A stretch of 64,000 nucleotides of DNA from Variovorax sp. 679 (GCF_003952185.1 NZ_RXFS01000016.1:51735-115734); one strand, 5' to 3'; numbered from the stretch's first letter, positions 51,935-60,677 are shown. Numbers and translations: made by a program. Notes: generated by a model from the letters alone, not told the origin.

Positions 51935-52791
51935 GCGAGCCCCTTCTTCGCGACGATGCCGTTCGGCCGCACGAGCAGCATGACGATCATGAAGACGTAG
52001 ATGAGAAAGGCGCCCGCCTCGGGCAGGTAGTACTTGCCCGCCACGTCGACGATGCCGACCAACAGCGCCGCGATGAAGGGCCCGGTGACGGTGCCCGCGC
52101 CGCCCACGCAGACCACCATCAGGAAGTAGACGAGGTACTTGAGCGGGAACGAGGGCTCCAGCCCCAGCATGCCCAGGCTCAGCGCGCCTCCGAGTCCCGC
52201 GAGGCCGCAGCCAAGCGAGAAGGTCAGGAAGAAGAGGCGCTGCACGTGGATGCCGGTGCCGCCGGCCACGCGCTGGTTGTCCACCGCCGCGCGCACCATC
52301 GCGCCGTAGCGCGTCTTGCCCAGGCCGAGCAGCAGCGCGGCCAGCACGGCCACGCCGCAGACAATCAGGAACAGGCGGTAGCGGCCCACTTCGAGGCCCG
52401 CGAGCGACACCTGCCCGTCGAGCGCCGGCGGCAGCGTGAAGGGCTGCATCGTCGGGCCGAAGAAGTAGGTGAAGGCGGCGATCGACACGAACACGACGCC
52501 GATCGACAGCAGCACCTGGTCGAGCGGATGCGCGCGGTAGAGGCGCCGGTAGAACGCGAACTCCAGCACCGCGCCCGTGACGGCTGCCGCCACGAATGCG
52601 GCCGCCAGCGAGAGCCCGAAGCCCAGACCGAACTGGTTCATGAGCACGCTCGCGGCGTAGCCGCCCACCATCGCGAAGCTGCCGTGCGCGAGGTTGACGA
52701 AATTCATGAGCCCCATCGTGATGGACAGGCCCACGCCGATGAGGAAGAGGAGCATGCCGTAGGCCACTCCATCGAAGATCACGATGCCCAT
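51931..52791 (-). CDS. livH: Liv-type ABC transporter permease LivH
   Basis: A 286-residue permease with about eight membrane segments. GVGLSITMGLMNFVNLAHGSFAMVGGYAA opens the core. The loop MVRAAVDNQRVAGGTGIHVQRLFFLTFSLGCGLAGLGGALS is the coupling region. It lies 31 bases after the receptor gene and forms the pore with LivM. Confidence 0.92.
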   Translation of the reverse strand: MGIVIFDGVAYGMLLFLIGVGLSITMGLMNFVNLAHGSFAMVGGYAASVLMNQFGLGFGLSLAAAFVAAAVTGAVLEFAFYRRLYRAHPLDQVLLSIGVVFVSIAAFTYFFGPTMQPFTLPPALDGQVSLAGLEVGRYRLFLIVCGVAVLAALLLGLGKTRYGAMVRAAVDNQRVAGGTGIHVQRLFFLTFSLGCGLAGLGGALSLGMLGLEPSFPLKYLVYFLMVVCVGGAGTVTGPFIAALLVGIVDVAGKYYLPEAGAFLIYVFMIVMLLVRPNGIVAKKGLA

Positions 52792-52822
52792 GAATTTCCT
52801 GCTGGCTGACGAACTGGCTGGC

Positions 52823-54025
52823 TTACTTGGCTGCGGCTTCCTTGGCCGGGTCCTTCACGCGGTCGAACTTGTCGAACTCCACGTTCACCAGCTGGCCGTT
52901 CACGCGCTCGGTCTTGCGGATGTAGACGGTCTGCACGATGTCGCGCGTGGCGGGGTCGATCTCGACGGGGCCGCGCGGGCTCTCGAAGCTCAGGCCCTTG
53001 AGCGCGTCCATGAACTTGTCGCCGGCGGTGTCGCCCTTGGTCTTGGCCAGTGCGAGGTCGATGGCGGCCATGGCGTCGTAGGCGGTCACGGCGAAGTAGC
53101 TCGGGCGCAGCTTGGTGCCGTTGTCGGCGGCGAAGTCCTTCACGAACTTCTGGTTCTTGGGCGAGGGGTGCGCGAACGAGTAGTGGTGGCTGGTGACCAG
53201 GCCCAGGGCCACGTCGCCGGTGGCGTCGAGGTAGCTGTCGTCGGTGGCTTCGCCGGTGGCGTAGAGCTTGATGCCGGCCTGCTCCATGCCGCGCTCCTTC
53301 CACACCTTGAGGAAGGCCGGCGGCATCACGCCCGAGGGGAAGAAGAAGAACACGGCCTGGGGCTTGGCGTCCTTGATGCGCTGCACGTAGGCCGAGAAGT
53401 CGGGGTTGTTCATCGGCGTGCGCACTTCGCCCGACACCTTGCCGCCGCCGGCGGTGAAGGTCTTCTTGAAGGCGGTCTCGGCGTCGACGCCCGAGGCGTA
53501 GTCGGCGACCACGGTGTAGGCGTCCTTGATGCCTTCCTTGAGCATGTAGCGCGCCATCGGGTCGGTGACCTGCTGCACGGTGAACGACAGCCGCGCCACG
53601 TAGGGCGAGCTGGTGGTGATGGCCGACGACGCCGCGTTCATCACGATGGTCGGGATCTTCGCCTGCGTCGCGATGGCGCCCACGGCGTACGCGTTGGGGC
53701 TGAAGTCCAGGCCGGTGAGCACGCTCACCTTGTCGCGCACGATGAGCTCCTGCGCGATGCGCTTGGCGGCGTCGGGCGCGGGGCCCGCGGTGTCCTTCTT
53801 GATGATCTCGACCGTGCGGCCGCCTACCTTGCCGCCGTGCTCCTTCAGGTAGAGCGCGATGCCGGCGTCGAACTGGCGGCCGTAGTCGGCGTACGGACCC
53901 GAGTAGGTGGCGATGAGGCCGATGCGCAGCGGCTCGCCGGCCGCATGCGCCGTGGCGCCCGCCAAGCCGAGGCCGGCCAGCAGCAGGGTCGAGAGGAGGG
54001 TTCTCTTGGTCATCATTGGGTTCAC
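52823..54025 (-). CDS. Liv-type ABC transporter substrate receptor
   Basis: A 400-residue periplasmic receptor with a signal peptide (about 28 residues, ending AHAA). LRIGLIATYSGPYADYGRQFDAGIALYLKEHGGKVGG is typical of receptors for aromatic acids and other carboxylates. GTG 54025 is used because an AAAGG site lies about nine bases upstream; ATGs at 54016 and 54013 are alternatives. It is the fourth gene of the Rieske/GS-like unit and precedes LivHMGF by 31 bases. Confidence 0.9.
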   Translation of the reverse strand: MNPMMTKRTLLSTLLLAGLGLAGATAHAAGEPLRIGLIATYSGPYADYGRQFDAGIALYLKEHGGKVGGRTVEIIKKDTAGPAPDAAKRIAQELIVRDKVSVLTGLDFSPNAYAVGAIATQAKIPTIVMNAASSAITTSSPYVARLSFTVQQVTDPMARYMLKEGIKDAYTVVADYASGVDAETAFKKTFTAGGGKVSGEVRTPMNNPDFSAYVQRIKDAKPQAVFFFFPSGVMPPAFLKVWKERGMEQAGIKLYATGEATDDSYLDATGDVALGLVTSHHYSFAHPSPKNQKFVKDFAADNGTKLRPSYFAVTAYDAMAAIDLALAKTKGDTAGDKFMDALKGLSFESPRGPVEIDPATRDIVQTVYIRKTERVNGQLVNVEFDKFDRVKDPAKEAAAK

Positions 54026-54124
54026 GGGAAAACGCCTTTCAGGTGGAGTGGATGCGCCACGTCGGCGCCGCTGTCATGTAACCGAATATGTAAACAAAGC
54101 GGGCGATGATGCCCGAGCCGTGCT

Positions 54125-54448
54125 TCAAACCTGGGTATCGGGCACGCGGACCGTGAGGCCATCGAAGGCCGCGGTGATGCTGAGCTGGCAGCTCAGGCGC
54201 GAGCCGGGCCTGCGCTCGGACGCGACGGCATCGAGCAGCGCGATCTCCATGTCGTCGGGCGGCGGCAGCAGGTCGATGAAGGCGTCGTCCACGTAGACGT
54301 GGCAGGTGGCGCAGGAGCAGCAGCCGCCGCACTCGGCATCGATGCCGCGCACGTTGCCGCGGATGGCGGTCTCCATCACGCTGGCGCCGACCTTGGCGTC
54401 GACCTCGCGCGTGGTGCCGTCCTTGAGGATGTAGTGGATCGTGGGCAT
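54125..54448 (-). CDS. [2Fe-2S] ferredoxin (ISC/adrenodoxin type)
   Basis: A 107-residue electron carrier. The cluster ligands are Cys40, Cys46, Cys49 and Cys87, spacing C-x5-C-x2-C-x37-C, as in vertebrate-type ferredoxins. It probably passes electrons to the Rieske oxygenase two genes upstream. No ferredoxin reductase is present in the cluster, so a general cellular reductase would be needed. The ATG at 54448 is used; a TTG nine bases upstream is unlikely. Confidence 0.92.
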   Translation of the reverse strand: MPTIHYILKDGTTREVDAKVGASVMETAIRGNVRGIDAECGGCCSCATCHVYVDDAFIDLLPPPDDMEIALLDAVASERRPGSRLSCQLSITAAFDGLTVRVPDTQV

Positions 54449-54459
54449 GGGTTTCAACA

Positions 54460-54560
54460 GAAATGGCGGCCGCCGCCGGGCCGCCCCAAGGCGGGCCGCG
54501 CCTCCCCCTTGGGGGGTGGAGTTACACGCAGCGAAGCGGAGTGAAAAGCCGGGGGGCTCA
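54460..54560. repeat. GC-rich palindromic repeat element, comamonad type
   Basis: The 117-base gap between the ferredoxin and GS-like genes holds GGGCCGCCCCAAGGCGGGCC, then the near-palindrome TCCCCCTTGGGGGGT (54503-54517), then CACGCAGCGAAGCGGAGTG. I recall this pattern as an interspersed intergenic repeat in Acidovorax/Variovorax-type genomes. No second copy was seen in this window. Confidence 0.5.
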
Positions 54561-54565
54561 TGGTC

Positions 54566-56011
54566 TTAGAACATGTCGAAGTACTCGCGGTGTTCCCACT
54601 CGCTGACTTCGAGGTTGAAGCGGGCGATTTCCGCTTCCTTGATGTGGCAGAGGTAGTCGACGAAGACTTTGCTCATCTGCGTGTTGAGCATCTCGTCCTT
54701 GCGCAGGCAGGCGAGGGCGTCGCTCAAGGAGCGGGGCAGCTGCTCTGCCGGCGTTTCGTACGGCGCATCGGCCGAGGGGCCGGGGTCGATCCTGTTGCGG
54801 ATGCCGTCGAGCCCGGAGAACAGTTGCGACGCGAGATACAGGTACGGATTCGCCGTCGGCTCGCCCACGCGGTTCTCGATGCGCGAGGCGCTTTGCCCCA
54901 CGCCGCCGAGCACGCGGAGCATCGCGCCGCGGTTGTCCTTGGCCCAGATCGCGCGGTCTGGCGCGAGCGAGAAGGGGCGGTAGCGGCGATAGCCGTTGAT
55001 GGTGGGGCTCGCCAGCGCCGCCGCGCCGCAGGCGTGCGCCTTGAGGCCGCCGAGGTAGTGCATGCCGAGTTCGCTGAGGGTCTGGCCTTCGGTCTCTGGC
55101 ATGAACGCGTTCACGCCGTCGCTCTTGCGCCGCAGCGACTGGTGCAGGTGCCAGCCGCTGGACATCACGTTCGGAATCTTCGGCCGGCACATGAAGGTGG
55201 CGTGCAGCCCGTTGCGCTGGCAGATCTGCTTGATGGCGCTGCGCAGCAGCACCATGGTGTCGGCGGGCATCACGCCGGCGGTGGGGCCGAAGGTCAGCTC
55301 GAACTGGCTCGGGCCGAATTCGATCTCCAGCGAGCGAAGCGGCAGGCCGAGCGCCATGAGGTTCGAGCGCAGCAGCTCCATGAGTCCGTCGACGCGGTCG
55401 TAGCGCAGCTCGGTGAGGTACTGGTGGCCGTGCGAGAGCAGCGACACGCGCGGCGGCTCGCCGGGCTGGCCGGAGTCGGCCAGGCCCATGCGGGCGTCGT
55501 CGAGCTTGAAGACGTGGAACTCGACCTCCAGTCCGGCGATGAAGTCCAGCCCCAGTTCGTCGAGCTGGTGCACCGCGCGCTGCAGGATCTGCCGCGTGGC
55601 AAAGGGGCAGGGCTTGCCGTCTGCCATGTAGGCGTCGCACATCACCCAGCCGGTGCGCGGCGACCACGGCAGCACTTTGAAGGTGGCGGGGTCGGCCACG
55701 ATGGTGAAGTCGGCACCGCCCTGCAGGCCTTCGATGGCGAAGCCGCCGCCTTGCGTGAAGACCGGGAACACGGTCTTGTGCGAGGTGTCCTTGGCAAGCA
55801 GCGTGGAAGTGAGGTTCACGCCCTCCCACAGGGCCGAGCGCGCCTCGGCGGCGACGAGCGTCTTGCCGCGCAGGATGCCGTGCTGGTCGGGCCAGGCGAA
55901 GCGGACGAGGTCGACCTCCCCGCTGTCGATGCGGCGCACCAGTTCCCTGGCCTGCGCGTGCTGGTCGTCAGACCAGAGACCGAAGCGGTCGACGAATGTG
56001 TGGCTGCTCAT
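54566..56011 (-). CDS. glutamine synthetase-like ligase (gamma-glutamyl-amine type)
   Basis: A 481-residue ATP-dependent ligase of the glutamine synthetase superfamily. Motifs in order: a beta-grasp N-terminal domain (LVRFAWPDQHGILRGKTL), FIAGLEVEFHVF, LEIEFGPSQFELTFGPTAGV, SSGWHLHQSL and RIENRVGEPTANPYLYLASQL (ATP/glutamate site). Relatives such as gamma-glutamylanilide and gamma-glutamylpolyamine synthetases join glutamate to an amine before it is oxidised. It is 13 bases after the Rieske oxygenase gene. The amine is not readable from sequence. Confidence 0.9.
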   Translation of the reverse strand: MSSHTFVDRFGLWSDDQHAQARELVRRIDSGEVDLVRFAWPDQHGILRGKTLVAAEARSALWEGVNLTSTLLAKDTSHKTVFPVFTQGGGFAIEGLQGGADFTIVADPATFKVLPWSPRTGWVMCDAYMADGKPCPFATRQILQRAVHQLDELGLDFIAGLEVEFHVFKLDDARMGLADSGQPGEPPRVSLLSHGHQYLTELRYDRVDGLMELLRSNLMALGLPLRSLEIEFGPSQFELTFGPTAGVMPADTMVLLRSAIKQICQRNGLHATFMCRPKIPNVMSSGWHLHQSLRRKSDGVNAFMPETEGQTLSELGMHYLGGLKAHACGAAALASPTINGYRRYRPFSLAPDRAIWAKDNRGAMLRVLGGVGQSASRIENRVGEPTANPYLYLASQLFSGLDGIRNRIDPGPSADAPYETPAEQLPRSLSDALACLRKDEMLNTQMSKVFVDYLCHIKEAEIARFNLEVSEWEHREYFDMF

Positions 56012-56024
56012 GGCGCGTGCGTGC

Positions 56025-57359
56025 TCAGGCGGCGAGCCGTGCGGAGGCCCAGTCGGACTTGAGGCGGCGCGCGCGGTCGGCGTCCTGCCAGTAGGCCTCG
56101 GTGGCCGCTTCGTCGCTGACGTTGCGGCCGATGCCGTCGATGGAGGGCGGGCCGGTCATCGCGCTGGCCTGCGCGGCGTCGATCAGCATCGGCGCGGTTT
56201 CGCCGGCGAGCGTGGCCTCGATCGCTTTCACCAGCACGCGGCGGTAGGCGATGATGCCCTTGTCGGTGCTGCCCAGGTGCTCGCGCGTGCGGTCTTGAAT
56301 GGGGCCCTGCGACTCCACCGCCCACTGGTCGTGCACGTTGATGTCGTCGCCCATGCCGGTGTAGGTTTCGGTCAGCTGCTCCTCGATGCTGTAGCCGTAG
56401 TTGTTGCGCTTGTTCTTGCGCGATGTGTAGTCGGGCAGTTCGTAGAGCTTCAGGCGCTGGTCGCGCATCTGCTGCTTGTCGACCGGGCCGGTGAAGCTGG
56501 TGAAGATGGCGTACCAGTAGCAGTGCGTGTCGTCCACTGGCACGTGCCATTGCGAGATGGTCATCTCGGCGCTCATCGGGATCACGAAGGCCTGCGGGAA
56601 CACCACGTTGGTCACGCGCACGTGGGTGGTGTCTTCCGACAGCTTGCGCAGCGCCTTCAGGCGGAAGCCGTAGTCGGTGGGCTCCACGCTGATGTCGGGG
56701 CGGTCGTATTCGCGCAGCACCTTGGTGATGGGCATGTCGGAGTCGGCCGAGGCGCCGCGGAACTGCTTGCCGTAGCTCTCGGAGGTGTCCTCGTCCTCGA
56801 AGAAGCGGTGCAGGTACGAGGCGTGCGCCGGGTCGATGCCCACTTCGAGCGCCTGCAGCCAGTTGCACTCGAACAGGCCCTTGAACGCGAAGGTGTGGCT
56901 GTCGGGCGCGACGAAGCAGTCGAAGTCGGGGAAGGCGGGCGGCTCGCCCTCGCCGATGTACGCGAAGATCGTTCCGGCCTTCTCGACCACCGGATAGGCC
57001 GACTGCTTGATGCGGCTGCACAGCTTGCTGGTGGCGGGCTCGGCCGGGGTCTCGAGGCAATTGCCCCTGGCGTCGAACAGCCAGCCGTGGAAGGCGCAGC
57101 GCAGGCCGCCGTTCTCGAGCCGACCGAAGGCGAGGTCGGCGCCGCGATGCGGGCAGTCGCGATCGAGCATGCCGAGCTGGCCGCTCTCGTCACGGAACAG
57201 GACGAAATCCTGTCCCATGAGCTTCACGGGCTTGACCGGGCGCGGGCCCGCGAGTTCGTCGGCCAGGGCCACCGGCTGCCAGTAGCGGCGCAGCAGCTTG
57301 CCGGCGGGGGCGCCGGGTCCGACGCGGGTGATGAAATCGTTCTGCTCGGCGCTGATCAT
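56025..57359 (-). CDS. Rieske non-haem iron oxygenase, alpha subunit
   Basis: A 444-residue oxygenase. The Rieske cluster ligands are Cys69, His71, Cys88 and His91. The mononuclear iron site is D176-P-A-His179-x4-His184, the classic D-x2-H-x4-H motif. It resembles homotrimeric oxygenases of the vanillate/phthalate type, which need no beta subunit. It heads the eight-gene leftward unit (oxygenase, GS-like ligase, ferredoxin, Liv transporter). The shared 262-base region with the GntR gene holds its promoter. The substrate could be the glutamylated product of the adjacent ligase. Confidence 0.92.
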   Translation of the reverse strand: MISAEQNDFITRVGPGAPAGKLLRRYWQPVALADELAGPRPVKPVKLMGQDFVLFRDESGQLGMLDRDCPHRGADLAFGRLENGGLRCAFHGWLFDARGNCLETPAEPATSKLCSRIKQSAYPVVEKAGTIFAYIGEGEPPAFPDFDCFVAPDSHTFAFKGLFECNWLQALEVGIDPAHASYLHRFFEDEDTSESYGKQFRGASADSDMPITKVLREYDRPDISVEPTDYGFRLKALRKLSEDTTHVRVTNVVFPQAFVIPMSAEMTISQWHVPVDDTHCYWYAIFTSFTGPVDKQQMRDQRLKLYELPDYTSRKNKRNNYGYSIEEQLTETYTGMGDDINVHDQWAVESQGPIQDRTREHLGSTDKGIIAYRRVLVKAIEATLAGETAPMLIDAAQASAMTGPPSIDGIGRNVSDEAATEAYWQDADRARRLKSDWASARLAA

Positions 57360-57621
57360 CGTGCGGGCTCCATCGTGGGGACTGTGGAAAGAGGCTTGCA
57401 GTCATTGCATGCAACTGTATGCATTGTCTTGGTGATCCTCGATCCTGGTCAAACTTTCATCTGCGATTTCGCCCCGATATGGGGCTTGAAGAGGCAAAAA
57501 TCAGGGTAAACGCTGAGCGTAGCGTCAGTTTTTGACACTTGTTGTGGCGTAATGCATGCAACAACCGAGCCAGCGTAAATACGCTGCGTGCAATGCCTGG
57601 CCCGTCTCCTAGAATTCGTCG
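57360..57621. promoter_or_regulatory. divergent control region between Rieske and GntR genes with repeated operator
   Basis: The 10-base word TGCATGCAAC occurs at 57406-57415 and again at 57553-57562, 147 bases apart (about 14 helical turns). Both copies sit in a TGCATGCA palindrome and are flanked by AT-rich bases. An additional partial copy (TGTATGCAT) follows the first. This fits a GntR operator pair that could control both directions. No clear -35/-10 could be chosen by eye. Confidence 0.55.
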
Positions 57622-58356
57622 ATGGACTCCCAACAATCCCGCGTGCTCGTGCAACTGCGCGACATGATCCTCAAGGGCGAATTCGTGCCTGGAGAGCGGC
57701 TGGCCGAGATCCCGCTGGCCGAGAAGCTCGAGGCTTCGCGCACCCCGGTGCGGCTCGCGCTGGCCAGCCTGGAGCACGAAGGGCTGATCGAGCAGTCGCC
57801 CAGCGGCGGCTACCAGATGCGCCGCTTCACATCGCAGGAGGTGGCCGACGCCATCCGCGTACGCGGCGTGATCGAAGGCTTCGCCGCGCGCCTGCTGGCC
57901 GAGGACGGTGCGTCGCGCCAGTTGTTGCGCGACCTGAAGGAGTGCCTCGAAGACGGCGACCGCGCCGTGAACAAGCCCAGCATGGAGATCGACGACTACG
58001 CCGCCTACGTCGAGATGAACGACCGCTTCCACAAGCTGATCATCGAAGGCTGCGGCAACCTTGCCCTCAAGCGGGTGATGGACATGCTGGGCGGCCAGCC
58101 CTTCGCCGCGCCGAGCGCGATGCTGCCGATGCAGTCGTCGATGGAAGAGGGCCAGCAATGGATGCGGCAGGCGCACCGCACGCACCACGCGATGGTGCAG
58201 GCCATCGAGCGCGGGCAGGGCTCGCGGGCGCAGGCGCTGGGCGAGGAGCACGTCGAGATCGCGCGCATGAACCTCGACTACGCGCTGGAGCGGCCCGAGC
58301 TGGCGGCCGAGCTGATGCCAGGCATCAAACTGGTGTCGAAGGGGCGCAGCGCCTGA
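57622..58356 (+). CDS. GntR family regulator, FCD effector domain
   Basis: A 244-residue regulator. The winged helix has MILKGEFVPGERLAEIPLAEKLEASRTPVRLALASLEHEGLI, the GntR signature. The C-terminal FCD domain shows DAIRVRGVIEGFAARLL, the metal-binding aspartate/histidine pattern MNDRFHKLII and later HHAMVQAIE. FCD-type GntR proteins sense organic acids or amino-acid derivatives. It is divergent from the Rieske unit, which it probably controls through the TGCATGCA sites. Confidence 0.93.
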   Translation: MDSQQSRVLVQLRDMILKGEFVPGERLAEIPLAEKLEASRTPVRLALASLEHEGLIEQSPSGGYQMRRFTSQEVADAIRVRGVIEGFAARLLAEDGASRQLLRDLKECLEDGDRAVNKPSMEIDDYAAYVEMNDRFHKLIIEGCGNLALKRVMDMLGGQPFAAPSAMLPMQSSMEEGQQWMRQAHRTHHAMVQAIERGQGSRAQALGEEHVEIARMNLDYALERPELAAELMPGIKLVSKGRSA

Positions 58357-58365
58357 GTGTCCGCA

Positions 58366-58396
58366 ACCGATCAGTTTTTAATAGACTGATCGGTCT
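58366..58396 (+). promoter_or_regulatory. TetR operator upstream of the TetR gene
   Basis: ACCGATCAGT (58366-58375) and ACTGATCGGT (58385-58394) form a perfect 10-base inverted repeat nine bases apart. The right part also reads as an AGACTGATCGGTCT near-palindrome (58383-58396), the usual TetR-family site. It lies 52 bases before the TetR ATG and suggests autoregulation. Confidence 0.65.
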
Positions 58397-58447
58397 TTCG
58401 GCATCCGCATCGTCTGCCTGGCGACGGGCGCGACTAGAATTTCCGGC

Positions 58448-59065
58448 ATGAGCGCCACCGCCCCCGCCAAGACCTCGTTCAAGGAACAGATGCTGCAGGC
58501 CCGCGAGGAGGCCATCGTGCAGACCGCCAATCGCCTGCTCGCCGAAAAAGGCTTCGAATCGATGACGGTCGACGAAGTCGCCGCATCCGTCGGCATCGCC
58601 AAGGCCAGTCTCTACAAGCACTTTCCGAGCAAGGAAGACCTGGCCGCCGCCGCCATGGTGCGCATCATGCAGCGCACGCTGGATTTCCTGGCCTCCGTGC
58701 CGGCCGACGATGCACCGGTCGCCAAGCTGCGAGCCGTGGTGCGCTGGGCCATGGAAGTACAGCTGGCCGGCGAGATGCCCTTGCTGCCGCACCAGAACTC
58801 CAGCCTGCGCGCCGCGCTGATGAGCAACAAGGGCTATATCGACCGCCTCGTGACCATCAGCGACCGGCTCGGCGGCTGGATCCAGGCGGCGCAGGCCGAC
58901 GGTTCGCTCAACCCGAAGCTGCCGGCGATCGCCGTGCTCTACACGCTGTTCGCGCGCGCCTGCGATCCGGTGCTGGGCTTCCTGAAGGTCGGCGGGCAGC
59001 AGAGCGACGAGCAGATCGTCGACCTGGTGCTCGCGACCTGCTTCGACGGCCTGGCCGCGCGCTGA
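58448..59065 (+). CDS. TetR family transcriptional regulator
   Basis: A 205-residue repressor. The helix-turn-helix is AIVQTANRLLAEKGFESMTVDEVAASVGIAKASLYKHFPSKEDL. The ligand-binding domain is a helical bundle with WAMEVQLAGEMPLLPHQNSSLRAAL. A TetR-like dyad lies upstream. Downstream, the amidase gene is convergent, so the regulator's other targets are not adjacent. Confidence 0.92.
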   Translation: MSATAPAKTSFKEQMLQAREEAIVQTANRLLAEKGFESMTVDEVAASVGIAKASLYKHFPSKEDLAAAAMVRIMQRTLDFLASVPADDAPVAKLRAVVRWAMEVQLAGEMPLLPHQNSSLRAALMSNKGYIDRLVTISDRLGGWIQAAQADGSLNPKLPAIAVLYTLFARACDPVLGFLKVGGQQSDEQIVDLVLATCFDGLAAR

Positions 59066-59095
59066 ACGGACTGCTGGGCCCGAGCGCCTCGCGTC

Positions 59096-60604
59096 TCAGC
59101 TGCTGCTGAGCGCCCGCCGCGGCGTCACCACGGCCTCCACCGCCGCGCCGACCGCGAGCAGCCGGTGGTCGGTGTTGCCGATGCTGGCAATCATCAATCC
59201 GACCGGCGCCGTGCCCGCGTCGTGGCAGGGCACAGAGAGCGCGCAGCCGTCGAACAGGTTCACCACCGAGGTGTTGCGCAGCATGCGGCCGTTGATTCGG
59301 TAATAAGTGTCGTCGTCCTTCAGCACCTCGGCGATCGGCGGCGCGATGTCGGGCGTGGTGGGCATCAGCATCGCGTCATAGCCCACGGCGGCCGTGTTGA
59401 TCGAGCGGATGAACTGGCGGCGCAGCGCCTGCAGCTGCAGGTAGTCGGGCGCGGTGATGGTTTCGCCGGTCTTGATGCGGGCGAGCACGCGCGGGTCGTA
59501 CTTTGCGGCGCCGGTCTTGATGAAGTCGCGGTGCCAGGCGAAGGCCTCGGCGGCGGTGATCATGCCGCGCGGATTGATGGCCGGCGCCTTCGAGAACTCG
59601 GTCATCGGCAGCTCGGTGACCGTGGCGCCCGCGGCCGAGAGCTTGGCCAGCGCCGACGCGAAAGCCGCGGCCACGGGCGGCGACAGATCGTCCTGGAAGA
59701 AGGTCTTGGGCACCGCGAAGCGCAGGCCGCGCATCGGCAGCACGCGCAGCGGCCGCTGCAGTTCGGCGGCCAGCACGGCGTCCAGCAGGGCGCAGTCTTC
59801 CACCGTCCATGCCATCGGGCCGGCCGAGTCGAAGGAGGTCGACAGCGGCATCACGCCGTCGAGTGGAATGCGCCGCTGCGTCGGCTTGAAGCCCACCAGC
59901 CCGTTGAGGGCCGCCGGAATGCGCAGCGAGCCGCCGGTGTCGGTGCCGATGGCGCCTGCCGCCATGCCGTCGGCCACCGAGATCGCGCCGCCCGAGGTCG
60001 AGCCTCCGGGAATGCGGCCCGTCGCGCGGTCGTAGACGTTCTTTGGCGTGCCGTAGTGCGGGTTGATGCCCAGGCCGGTGTAGGCGAATTCGACTGTGTT
60101 GCTGCGTCCGATGACGATCGCGCCCGCGCGCCGCAGCCGCTCCACCACGAGCGCGTCGCGCGCCGCGGGCGGCTGGCCGGCCAGCACCATCGAGCCGCCG
60201 AGCGTGGTGACGCCGGCTTCGTCGAACAGGTCCTTCAGCGAGATCGGGATGCCGGCGATGGGCGAGGCGGCCGGGCGGCCGCTCTTGCGTTCGGCGTCGA
60301 GCCGGGCCGCGGTGGCGCGGGCCGAATCGGCATGCACGCGGATGAAGGTGCGCGCGCCTTCGCCGGCGGGGTTCTGGATGGCGGCCAGGGCTTCTTCCAC
60401 CAGCTGGCTGCTGCTGAGGCTGCCGGCTGCGAGGCGCCGCGACATCTCGGCCATCGACAGCTGGCCCATCGCCTTTCCGGCGGTCGAATCGGTCGGCCCC
60501 TGGGCGAAGGCCCTCGGCCAGAAGGAGAGCAGGCCTGTCGCCGCGGCTGCGCCGGCGGTCTGCTGCAGGAAGTTGCGTCGTTGTTGTGTCTGCTGCTGCG
60601 TCAT
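59096..60604 (-). CDS. Tat-exported amidase signature enzyme
   Basis: A 502-residue amidase with a twin-arginine leader (QQRRNFLQQTAG, cleavage near AFAQ). The amidase-signature core shows the catalytic Lys in PISLKDLFD, the Gly/Ser-rich segment GGSTSGGAISVADGMAAGAIG (cis-Ser), and TDTGGSLRIPAALNG (nucleophile Ser). The catalytic Ser-cisSer-Lys triad is intact. The ATG at 60604, preceded by GGAGAG, is chosen over one 15 bases upstream. It acts in the periplasm on an unknown amide. Confidence 0.92.
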   Translation of the reverse strand: MTQQQTQQRRNFLQQTAGAAAATGLLSFWPRAFAQGPTDSTAGKAMGQLSMAEMSRRLAAGSLSSSQLVEEALAAIQNPAGEGARTFIRVHADSARATAARLDAERKSGRPAASPIAGIPISLKDLFDEAGVTTLGGSMVLAGQPPAARDALVVERLRRAGAIVIGRSNTVEFAYTGLGINPHYGTPKNVYDRATGRIPGGSTSGGAISVADGMAAGAIGTDTGGSLRIPAALNGLVGFKPTQRRIPLDGVMPLSTSFDSAGPMAWTVEDCALLDAVLAAELQRPLRVLPMRGLRFAVPKTFFQDDLSPPVAAAFASALAKLSAAGATVTELPMTEFSKAPAINPRGMITAAEAFAWHRDFIKTGAAKYDPRVLARIKTGETITAPDYLQLQALRRQFIRSINTAAVGYDAMLMPTTPDIAPPIAEVLKDDDTYYRINGRMLRNTSVVNLFDGCALSVPCHDAGTAPVGLMIASIGNTDHRLLAVGAAVEAVVTPRRALSSS

Positions 60605-60677
60605 GGCGCTCTCCTCCATCTATCAGATGGAGTTGGGCCAGTCTACACAGCCGTGGTGGCGAACTCGTTGCCGGCCG

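Noticed and set aside
49475..57359. Assignment of the Rieske/GS-like cluster to aniline dioxygenase
   Set aside because: The amidotransferase-like gene, the small oxygenase subunit and the reductase of aniline clusters are missing, and the oxygenase is of the single-subunit type.
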